From an uncultured Bacteroidota bacterium (GTDB lineage Bacteria > Bacteroidota > Bacteroidia > B-17B0 > Aurantibacillaceae), in the NCBI GenBank assembly GCA_937868675.1, contig CALMNJ010000619.1, forward strand, positions 1 to 5,700: a DNA stretch of 5,700 bases, in the 5' to 3' direction. A program made the translations under genes and the position numbers. This document shows positions 1 to 5,700 of the stretch, piece after piece (the first letter of the stretch is position 1; each line of letters begins with the position of its first letter). The notes beneath the pieces are model-generated. The model saw only the letters and a program-made list of their open reading frames with translations. It was not told the origin of the DNA and did no database searches.

Positions 1-2683
1 GGGCAATTTCTTCATTAGTACGCTGAGCTGCCACTAATCTGCCTGTGAGGTCGAGCACTTCGATTGTTTTTTCCTCGGTGTTTCCGGTCAGAACAGAGAA
101 CTGTCCTTTGTTTGGATTTGGATATACAACCGCATTTTCGCCTGACTTAAGCGGATCCATTAATGAAGTACATGGTGATACTGATACTTTAACACTGGCG
201 TTATTTTTACAGCCATTATTGTCGGTTCCGGTAACACTGTAGTTGTATAGAATACTTAGTGTTGGTGAAACAACCAAAGAGGTTGCGTTTGAACCGGTGT
301 TCCAAGTGTAAGTGTTGGCGCCGGAAACAGTAAGTGATGTGGACTCACCAAGGCAGATAAGTGTGCTGGATGCAATGGCGCTTACATTTGGCAATTGAAA
401 TACACTCACTGAAACAGATCCCGACAGAGGGCAGTTATTAGCATCTACCGCTGTAACATTGTATATGGTGGTTACTGTTGGGGATGGCGTAATTGTTTGG
501 AAAGGAAGCAGGTTGTTCCACATATACGTTACTGCACCATTCGCAGAGAGGGTAGCTGTAGCACCCAGGCAAATGCTGGTGTTTGGCGAAACCGAAAGTG
601 TAAGACTATTAACCTCCACACTAAGAACGGCATTGCTGTAGCAACCATTGTTATCAGTTCCTTTTACTGTATAGGAAGTGGTAATACTTGGTGTAACAAC
701 AATTGATGTAGATGTAGAAGCGGTGTTCCATGAATAGCTACTTGCTCCGCCAACACTCAAGGTACTTGAGCCTCCAAGACACACAAAGGTGTTGGTGTTT
801 CCTGTTGATAAGGTTGGGAGATTATTAACAAAAATAACTATCGTTGTATAACTCGAACACAACAATGTGCTGGTACCGCCTACAGAGTAAACAGCGATGC
901 TGGTTGGTGAAACCGATATGCTTGTGGTATTTGCACTCGTACTCCAGGTGTAGGTATTGGCACCACTGGCTGTAAGCACAGCGGATTGTTGTCCTGCACA
1001 AACAGAAGGTGTACTTGATGAGATTGTAACCGTAGGATTTGCAACCACCGTCACCACAGCTACCGCAACATTGGCAGTTGGAGAAACGCATCCGTTTGTT
1101 CCGGTACCTGTAACCACATAAGTTGTGGTTGTGGCTGGAATAACTGAGCCATTTGTATTAGTTGAAACCGAGTTAATCGAATACGTGTTTGCACCTGTTG
1201 GTAAGAGACTGTAGGATAATCCTGCGCATACCGAACCACTCACCGCTGTGATGATCGGAGATGCATTAACTACCACAGTTGAAACAACCGGTGTTGTTGT
1301 ACTTGACAAGCACCCCTGGGTATTGGTTCCTAATACAGTATAACTATCTGTGACTGTAGGGGAAAACACGGTTGCCACTGTTCCGCTGGTATTAAACACA
1401 GTATATGTTGCAGCCCCGGTTGGATTCATTGTGAAGTTATAACCTGAACAAATGGTACCACTGTTTACAGAAACAGTTGGGGATGGAAATACGGTTACGG
1501 TTATTGTTTTTACCCCATTACAAACCGTAGTCCCTGTGCCACTCACTGTATAAACGGTTGTTACCGATGGATTTACGGCTATTGTAGCGGCATTGGAGGC
1601 AGGAGAAGTCCATGTATAGGTATTGGCGCCCGAAACGGTGAGACTTGTTGAAAGGTTAGGACAAACAGATGGTGATGAAGCATTAATTACCAACGTTGGC
1701 GAAGAAAGCGTGGTAACAGTAGCGTAGCCTGCTGTTGCAGTATTTGAGATACATCCCTGACTTGAGGTTCCGTTTACGGTATATACTGTTGTTACCAATG
1801 GTGCAACGGTTGCAGAGGTACCGGTTAGCGTTCCTGAGGCACTAATGTATGTGTAGGAAACAGCTCCACCGGGTGTAAATATTACCGAACCTGCAGGGCA
1901 AATAGAACTTGATGTGATGCCAGAAATTACCGGAACAGGATTTACAGAAATTGTTTTAACCGCAGAGCTCGTTGCGCTACAAAGAGGTCCGATGCCAGCG
2001 GTTACCGAATATGCGGTTGTTGCTGAAGCCGTGAACGCAACTGCATTGGTTACACCACCTGTCCAGGTGTATGTAAGAAGGCCGCTGGCAGTGAGTGAAA
2101 CTGATGTGTTTGCGCAAACACTGGCAGTTGGCCCGGTAACAGTTGGTGAAGGTATTGACGACGGGCAAACGAGATAAACGTAATAGTCTTCCGTTTCTCC
2201 ATAACCAAAACCAATGCCATTGGTACAGGCCTGCCCGTTGGTAACAGCGCTGCTGTAAGCATCCCTCACACGCATCCTGAGTTGAACGTTGGGGGTGGAA
2301 CCATAAGGTATAGTTAAATTACCAGTAACAGTCATAGCCGGACCACCGGATGCAACAAATTCGGATGTTGCGTAAAAGCCATCGTTGTTAAGATCAATCC
2401 AGATACCTACACCTTCGTTATAATAGCCTCCACCTACTGCGGCAGACCATGCATAAGTATTACCAATGGTAAGTGTCCAAACGGGGGCAGAAAATGAATT
2501 GTAGCCGCTGGAGCCGCAACCGGAGTTACCAATTGCGTTAATACTGTTAAGAGTAAATGCCTGAATACCATCGCCGTAGGAGCAATTGCTGGTTGGAGCC
2601 GAGGTAATGGCACACTGTGACTTAATAAGTCCTGAGGAAAGAAATAATGCAGATACTGCAAAGAGTTTAAGAGATTTTTTCAT
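1..2683 (-). CDS. T9SS-secreted surface protein with GEVED domain and nine Ig-like repeats (3' end outside window)
   Basis: One open frame runs from ATG at 2683 to the window edge: 894 codons, no stop. I checked the frame at Trp codons in six repeats and at both ends. Residues 1-22 are a signal peptide (MKKSLKLF, then a hydrophobic core), probably cut at S22|Q23. Residues about 60-172 resemble a GEVED domain: WIDLNNDG at 95-102, which looks like a calcium-binding DxNxDG loop, and the closing GETEDYYV at 162-169. Residues 174-837 form nine Ig-like repeats. From 852 on there is a T9SS type A sorting domain, YPNP at 854-857 and EVLDLTGRLV at 875-884. About 25-30 residues are probably missing, giving roughly 920 in total. 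By family, such proteins are exported by Sec, cross the outer membrane through T9SS and are anchored or released; adhesion or matrix roles are common, but no enzyme domain or ligand is visible. The ATG choice is supported by the signal peptide. Confidence 0.93.
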   Translation of the reverse strand, partial: MKKSLKLFAVSALFLSSGLIKSQCAITSAPTSNCSYGDGIQAFTLNSINAIGNSGCGSSGYNSFSAPVWTLTIGNTYAWSAAVGGGYYNEGVGIWIDLNNDGFYATSEFVASGGPAMTVTGNLTIPYGSTPNVQLRMRVRDAYSSAVTNGQACTNGIGFGYGETEDYYVYLVCPSSIPSPTVTGPTASVCANTSVSLTASGLLTYTWTGGVTNAVAFTASATTAYSVTAGIGPLCSATSSAVKTISVNPVPVISGITSSSICPAGSVIFTPGGAVSYTYISASGTLTGTSATVAPLVTTVYTVNGTSSQGCISNTATAGYATVTTLSSPTLVINASSPSVCPNLSTSLTVSGANTYTWTSPASNAATIAVNPSVTTVYTVSGTGTTVCNGVKTITVTVFPSPTVSVNSGTICSGYNFTMNPTGAATYTVFNTSGTVATVFSPTVTDSYTVLGTNTQGCLSSTTTPVVSTVVVNASPIITAVSGSVCAGLSYSLLPTGANTYSINSVSTNTNGSVIPATTTTYVVTGTGTNGCVSPTANVAVAVVTVVANPTVTISSSTPSVCAGQQSAVLTASGANTYTWSTSANTTSISVSPTSIAVYSVGGTSTLLCSSYTTIVIFVNNLPTLSTGNTNTFVCLGGSSTLSVGGASSYSWNTASTSTSIVVTPSITTSYTVKGTDNNGCYSNAVLSVEVNSLTLSVSPNTSICLGATATLSANGAVTYMWNNLLPFQTITPSPTVTTIYNVTAVDANNCPLSGSVSVSVFQLPNVSAIASSTLICLGESTSLTVSGANTYTWNTGSNATSLVVSPTLSILYNYSVTGTDNNGCKNNASVKVSVSPCTSLMDPLKSGENAVVYPNPNKGQFSVLTGNTEEKTIEVLDLTGRLVAAQRTNEEIA
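2..130 (-). other. T9SS type A C-terminal sorting domain (partial)
   Basis: Residues 852-894 of the large surface protein show the hallmarks of the Por secretion tail: VVYPNPNKG at 852-860, a short beta segment (QFSVL), then IEVLDLTGRLV at 874-884. In T9SS substrates this C-terminal domain directs passage through the outer membrane and is then usually cleaved, with attachment to lipopolysaccharide in many species. The domain is normally about 70-80 residues, so its last strands and the stop codon lie beyond position 1. Confidence 0.92.
173..2164 (-). repeat. Nine tandem Ig-like domain repeats, about 74 residues each
   Basis: Each unit opens with a Cys in a context like (V/I)C-x-G and closes with a second Cys, often NGC or QGC, about 40-45 residues later. 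Opening cysteines are at residues 190, 262, 341, 412, 486, 562, 635, 705 and 777, giving periods of 72, 79, 71, 74, 76, 73, 70 and 72. The middle of the unit usually reads like SGANTYTW, then a P-x-(V/I)-T-T-x-Y-x-V strand. This matches the Ig-like beta-sandwiches found in Bacteroidota surface proteins next to C-terminal sorting domains (Ig_7 / CHU_C-associated or PKD-like); the exact family needs a profile search. The paired Cys probably form one disulfide per domain. The array would act as a stalk or binding region between the GEVED domain and the sorting signal. Confidence 0.85.
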
Positions 2684-2705
2684 GGTTCTGTATAACAATG
2701 TTCTT

Positions 2706-2713
2706 CAAAAATA
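2706..2713 (-). promoter_or_regulatory. Candidate Bacteroidota -7 promoter box for the surface protein gene
   Basis: Read on the minus strand this is TATTTTTG, an exact match to the Bacteroidota -7 consensus TAnnTTTG. It lies 22 bases before the ATG at 2683, which allows a short leader. A clear TTTG-type -33 element is not visible about 20 bases upstream, and the gap is very AT-rich, so a chance match is possible. Confidence 0.35.
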
Positions 2714-2717
2714 AGGT

Positions 2718-2743
2718 AAAAAATTTAAATAACTCTTTTATTT
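2718..2743 (-). terminator. Possible weak AT-only terminator after the sulfotransferase-like gene
   Basis: On the minus strand, 24 bases past the stop codon of the upstream gene, AAATAA (2743-2738) and TTATTT (2732-2727) can pair around a 5-base loop. Three A and six T (2723-2718) follow. The layout is that of an intrinsic terminator, but the stem has no G or C and would be weak. It sits immediately before the candidate promoter box of the next gene. Confidence 0.22.
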
Positions 2744-2766
2744 TAACTGTAATAAGCTTTTAACAT

Positions 2767-4497
2767 TTAGATTGGTCGGATATTGAGCCTCAGAGAATCT
2801 GAATTTTTCAAACTGAGCAGCAATACGGTTTTGCCTGAAAAGGATTCTTTAGGGTTTAGCCGCCTTGTTTTCAAAACCTTAATTACTGTACCATTTGTAT
2901 CTATAAAGTTTATAATATAAGTTTCAGGTATGTTACCTGAATTATACACTTTAAAATCAATTTTAGTCTCGGTTCCGCCGCGGTTGCTTATTTCGTGGGT
3001 TTCAAGATGGTGGCGAAACACGGGCTGCTCGCAGTAACTGATACGGTATTGGGGTTGCTTTTGCCATAGCGTATCGCCTTTGCCCCTTGAGAACATAAAG
3101 GCGTCCCACACAATTTCTTTGCTCCGTGTTACTTCGAAAATACGGTTCAACTCTCCGGCACAAACCAAAAGGTTACCATTTTTCATTTCGTTGATATTAC
3201 CGGCCTTCAGGCTTTTTCCTCTGGTAAGTGTATCAAAATCAAGGTTAAACTGCCACAACAGGATGTCGCCGGGCTTTGCAGGCGTCAACCTCATTTCTAT
3301 AACAGACGAAATACCTCCACGGCCTTCTCTGGTGTTTACTCTGGCGCCGTTGTTATTAAAAATGAGCAGTGTTCCCCTACCCGTTGCGCCGGCATCATGT
3401 TGGGCACGAAAAAGATCGTTTGCCATTTTCGCATCACCCGACGGATATTTTTCGCCATAGCTATTCAGTACTTTTCCTGTTTTCATATCAACCTGTACAA
3501 TGCGGCTCAGATCCCTGAATCCAACATACAGGATTCCGGTTTTTTCATCAATACTAAATGCATTGGCATGAGAGTTAAAGTTAGGGAACCCTTCCCCGTT
3601 ACGTTTATAATTCAAATCCACATCCTGTATATAATCATTGGAATCCCAGCTCCAGATCAGCTTCCCCTCCTTATTAAATTTCAATACCATTGATACTTCG
3701 GTTTTGCGGTACACCGCGCTATCCGTTATTTTCACCATGTCCTCATTTTTCACCACCTCGTCGGGCAATTTTAGCAACAATTTACGGTAAAGCAGGCGAC
3801 CGCCCAGCACATAATAATTCCCCGTGTTATCTTTTCTGAATTCGTGGTGATAAAAAACCGAATCGCCTTTATAATAAAATGGGAAAGGCGCTTTCCAGAT
3901 TACCCTGCCATCAAAATCAATCTCGAGGGGCACCCGCTCGGCAATAAATGTGATGTTTCCTTCCTTCGTCATCTTAAAATCGCGCACCTGCTGCGCATTT
4001 TCATCCACAATTCCGGTAACTGGCGGCACTGTCCACACGGCTTTGCCCTCCCGGTTAAAGAGACACCTGGAGTTGTCAACAAAAATATAACCTCCTGAAT
4101 TTCTTCCCGTGAGGTTTTTATTTACGCGCATTTTTACCTCATCAAAATTCACCGATTTGATTGCGGTAATTCTGAAGGCATGAGTCTTTCCATCACTCAT
4201 TAGTTTTCCATCAGGTGCAAAGGCCTGTATTTTCCAGAAATACTTTTTGGCCCAGCCTAGTTCTCCGGCGATAAATGCGGGCCATGAACAAGACTTCTGA
4301 CCATTAAGTTTAACCGGTACGTTCAGGAGTGAGTCTTCAAAGATGAATAACTTGTATGAAGATGCCTTTGGGACAATGCTCTCCTCAAAATATACAGAGG
4401 TACTGTAAACAACCGCATTTTCGGCTGGCAGAATAAGGGCCTGTGTTTTGGAAAAGAAAAGAATAAGAAGTAAGAGCTGCAGCAGTGGCTTTTTCAT
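2767..4497 (-). CDS. Exported arylsulfate sulfotransferase-like beta-propeller protein
   Basis: 576 residues, ATG at 4497, TAA at 2769-2767. Residues 1-20 are a Sec signal peptide (MKKPLLQLLLLILFF, probable cut TQA|LIL) with no lipobox Cys. Residues 21-112 look like a beta-sandwich of the fibronectin III kind. About 113-490 is a propeller built from strands like GNYYVLGG, GILYVGFRD, GTLLIFNNNG and GNLLVCAGE. These, with NSHANAF (308-314) and QHDAGATG (366-373), resemble the PAPS-independent arylsulfotransferases, which move sulfate from a phenolic ester to a phenol in the periplasm. Candidate catalytic residues are H217 or H218, H310, R328 and H367; H310 to R328 is 18 residues, as I recall for H356 and R374 of E. 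coli AssT. Residues about 505-576 form an extra beta domain, and no T9SS sorting motif is present. The only Cys are 7 0, 145, 446 and 489 (first is C70). Substrate is unknown; a non-enzymatic propeller relative is the main alternative. Confidence 0.8.
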   Translation of the reverse strand: MKKPLLQLLLLILFFSKTQALILPAENAVVYSTSVYFEESIVPKASSYKLFIFEDSLLNVPVKLNGQKSCSWPAFIAGELGWAKKYFWKIQAFAPDGKLMSDGKTHAFRITAIKSVNFDEVKMRVNKNLTGRNSGGYIFVDNSRCLFNREGKAVWTVPPVTGIVDENAQQVRDFKMTKEGNITFIAERVPLEIDFDGRVIWKAPFPFYYKGDSVFYHHEFRKDNTGNYYVLGGRLLYRKLLLKLPDEVVKNEDMVKITDSAVYRKTEVSMVLKFNKEGKLIWSWDSNDYIQDVDLNYKRNGEGFPNFNSHANAFSIDEKTGILYVGFRDLSRIVQVDMKTGKVLNSYGEKYPSGDAKMANDLFRAQHDAGATGRGTLLIFNNNGARVNTREGRGGISSVIEMRLTPAKPGDILLWQFNLDFDTLTRGKSLKAGNINEMKNGNLLVCAGELNRIFEVTRSKEIVWDAFMFSRGKGDTLWQKQPQYRISYCEQPVFRHHLETHEISNRGGTETKIDFKVYNSGNIPETYIINFIDTNGTVIKVLKTRRLNPKESFSGKTVLLLSLKNSDSLRLNIRPI

Positions 4498-4501
4498 GCA
4501 G

Positions 4502-4509
4502 CAAATATA
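4502..4509 (-). promoter_or_regulatory. TAnnTTTG-like box just before the sulfotransferase-like gene
   Basis: Read on the minus strand this is TATATTTG, an exact match to the Bacteroidota -7 consensus. It ends only 4 bases before the ATG at 4497, so a transcript started from it would be leaderless or begin inside the start codon. No -33 TTTG is visible upstream. It may be a chance match or part of an AT-rich translation start region instead. No Shine-Dalgarno sequence is present here, which is usual for this phylum. Confidence 0.2.
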
Positions 4510-4592
4510 CTAATACCCGGCAGCTTCATTTATGCCTGGATTTTTAAGTTCAGAAATACAACCAGAATTACACCAGTAGCCGTAATTGTTTC

Positions 4593-5531
4593 CTAAAAAT
4601 AAATATTGACCCGCAGTGAGGCGGAGGTGCCACCAAAGATGCTGCCGTTATCGTTGTCAAGCCCCAGTTTAAAGCTTTGCGGCCCGTCCACCGTTGTTTT
4701 CTTAACAGAGGTGGGTGTGCTCTGGCCTCCGGGTATTTTGGCCTCGCCCGCCGACTCCCAGATGGTTTCGGAGCGGCCACTCATTGAAAAGCCAAGCCCC
4801 CAGCCAAACTCGCCGCCAATACTAAGCCTGGGAAGCGGGAAGAACTCGCCGCCAACAAAAGCTCTTGCGCCAAGCGAAAAGGTAAGTCCGTTTTTGCGGT
4901 CAAGCGCACGCGCTGCACCCTGCACACCCTGTATGGAGGGAGAGGGGTCAACGTTTCCGGCCCGGCCAAATACCGAACTGCTCATGGCATCGCCAAGTGT
5001 ATCAACAGTTACGGGCGCCGTGGTGCTGAGAGGGTCGAGTTTGTTGCCGTAAGTAAAACGATCGCGGGCACGGCTCACATAAAATCCAACCTCGGCGCCG
5101 TAAATGCCCTGCAGCCGGGTGCTGCCACGCCGCTTCTCAATTCCGTAACTCAGCCCCAGAGCCATACTGTTGCGGCTCCACTTGTTTTCTTTAACCGCAA
5201 CAATAGCGGGATAAGCAATTACCGAGCTGGTTACCGCCGCCCGGTCGGTTACATACGCCTTGCTGGTCCAGTTATTAAGCCCCACACGAAAGCCGAAACG
5301 GTAAGCTGTCTGAGCGTCCTTAAAATATTTGGCAGAAATGCTTTGCACGCTGGTGAGGTAATCAAATCCAGGGCTTTTAATAAGTTTTGTGGCATCAATA
5401 CTTAATCCCCAGTCTTTGGCCTGAGGCAGAATCAGTTCGCCTTTGGCAGTGGTTAGATCCTGAGAAAAAATGTTGAGGTTGCAAAGTATTGCGACCGCCG
5501 CTAAAAAAAATTTGGTTTGTACGCTCTTCAT
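4593..5531 (-). CDS. Putative outer-membrane beta-barrel protein, function unknown
   Basis: 312 residues, ATG at 5531, TAG at 4595-4593. Residues 1-23 are a signal peptide (MKSVQTKFF, then AAVAILCNL), with likely cleavage at S23|Q24, a common site in Bacteroidota. The mature part has many short amphipathic strands ending in Gly or charged turns: WGLSIDATKL (41-50), YRFGFRVGL (77-85), MALGLSYGI (123-131), IYGAEVGFYV (143-152), LTFSLGARAFVGGEF (216-230), LSIGGEFGWGLGFSM (236-250) and SLRVNIYF (305-312). The last residue is Phe, as in many outer-membrane barrels recognised by BamA. Long polar stretches at about 155-212 and 252-285 would be surface loops. Size suits a barrel of about 8-12 strands. 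No specific family was recognised. By eye its GC content (about 57-60% in sampled lines) exceeds that of its two neighbours. It lies 95 bp upstream of the sulfotransferase-like gene in the same direction; co-transcription is possible but not shown. Confidence 0.75.
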   Translation of the reverse strand: MKSVQTKFFLAAVAILCNLNIFSQDLTTAKGELILPQAKDWGLSIDATKLIKSPGFDYLTSVQSISAKYFKDAQTAYRFGFRVGLNNWTSKAYVTDRAAVTSSVIAYPAIVAVKENKWSRNSMALGLSYGIEKRRGSTRLQGIYGAEVGFYVSRARDRFTYGNKLDPLSTTAPVTVDTLGDAMSSSVFGRAGNVDPSPSIQGVQGAARALDRKNGLTFSLGARAFVGGEFFPLPRLSIGGEFGWGLGFSMSGRSETIWESAGEAKIPGGQSTPTSVKKTTVDGPQSFKLGLDNDNGSIFGGTSASLRVNIYF

Positions 5532-5700
5532 GCGTTTATCTGAAACGGAATTCTAACGCAAATTACATGATTTTAGTATCCCGGTGAAAAAGGGATCAGA
5601 TTTTTTTGCTGCCCTCCTTGTTTGGGAGGGGGGGAATAAATTTGAAATTGCCGAGAAAAAAAAAAAAAAAACTGGAAGGGCCCGTTTTTTTCAGCCAGAT
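5532..5700. other. Non-coding region with homopolymer runs upstream of the barrel gene
   Basis: No credible coding frame lies here. It contains seven T (5601-5607), seven G (5628-5634), sixteen A (5656-5671), seven T (5685-5691) and a GGGCCC palindrome (5678-5683). It should hold the promoter of the barrel gene, but the best candidate, TAATTTG on the minus strand at 5565-5559, is one base shorter than the TAnnTTTG consensus. The density of homopolymers is unlike the rest of the window and may mean a sequence of reduced accuracy, such as a contig end. Confidence 0.6.
5612..5630. repeat. GC-rich inverted repeat (6-bp stem, 7-base loop)
   Basis: CCCTCC (5612-5617) and GGAGGG (5625-5630) can pair around TTGTTTG. 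A T-run precedes the stem on the plus strand and an A-run follows it on the minus strand, the wrong way round for an intrinsic terminator on either strand. It lies about 80-100 bases upstream of the barrel gene start; any regulatory role is a guess. Confidence 0.4.

Noticed and set aside
825..1091. Minus-strand Cys-rich 88-residue ORF
   Set aside because: It is out of frame with, and inside, the continuous large repeat gene. Its Cys and Tyr richness comes from reading the Thr/Val repeat codons in another frame.
173..2164. Regular repeats as a possible CRISPR array or DNA-level satellite
   Set aside because: The period is about 210-237 bases, the units are in one open frame and are conserved at protein rather than DNA level, so they are protein domains.
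3080..3460. Plus-strand ORFs opposite the sulfotransferase-like gene (also 3397-3693 and 3844-4098)
   Set aside because: They overlap one another and lie antisense to a gene with recognisable family motifs, so they are shadows.
4566..4587. Inverted repeat AATTAC / GTAATT just after the barrel gene stop
   Set aside because: The 6-bp AT-rich stem has a 10-base loop and no following T-run, so it does not support a terminator call.
4606..5052. Plus-strand 148-residue ORF rich in Pro and Ser
   Set aside because: It is antisense to the barrel gene, has no signal peptide or recognisable domain, and is explained by the GC-rich codons of the opposite strand.
5559..5565. TAATTTG on the minus strand as the barrel gene promoter
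   Set aside because: It is one base shorter than TAnnTTTG and has no -33 partner; too weak to annotate separately.

Overview
The window looks like chromosomal DNA from a member of the Bacteroidota. The strongest evidence is a type IX secretion system (T9SS) type A C-terminal sorting signal, a system largely confined to this phylum. Supporting signs are signal peptides that end in S|Q, a multi-repeat Ig-like surface protein of the Bacteroidota type, upstream TAnnTTTG-like boxes and no clear Shine-Dalgarno sequences. Genus cannot be read from the sequence. No RNA genes, CRISPR arrays, insertion sequences or phage genes were seen.

All three genes lie on the minus strand, so transcription runs from high to low coordinates. 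From right to left: (1) 5532-5700 is non-coding, with homopolymers and a G-rich hairpin. (2) 4593-5531 encodes a 312-residue exported protein that reads as an outer-membrane beta-barrel of unknown role. (3) After a 95-bp gap, 2767-4497 encodes a 576-residue exported protein resembling PAPS-independent arylsulfate sulfotransferases. It has candidates for all the catalytic His/Arg positions. (4) After an 83-bp AT-rich gap with a possible terminator and promoter, 1-2683 encodes a large secreted surface protein cut by the window edge. Its 894 visible residues comprise a signal peptide, a GEVED domain, nine Ig-like repeats of 70-79 residues with paired cysteines, and most of a T9SS sorting domain.

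All three products should cross the inner membrane by Sec. The barrel should sit in the outer membrane, the sulfotransferase-like enzyme in the periplasm or beyond, and the repeat protein on the cell surface or in the medium through T9SS. A shared pathway is not shown: the gaps are large enough for separate transcription and no other pathway genes are visible. The large gene is easily missed by an ORF search that requires a stop codon, because its stop lies outside the window. No new system could be demonstrated. The most interesting material is the repeat architecture of the large protein and the apparent lack of the active-site disulfide in the sulfotransferase-like enzyme.
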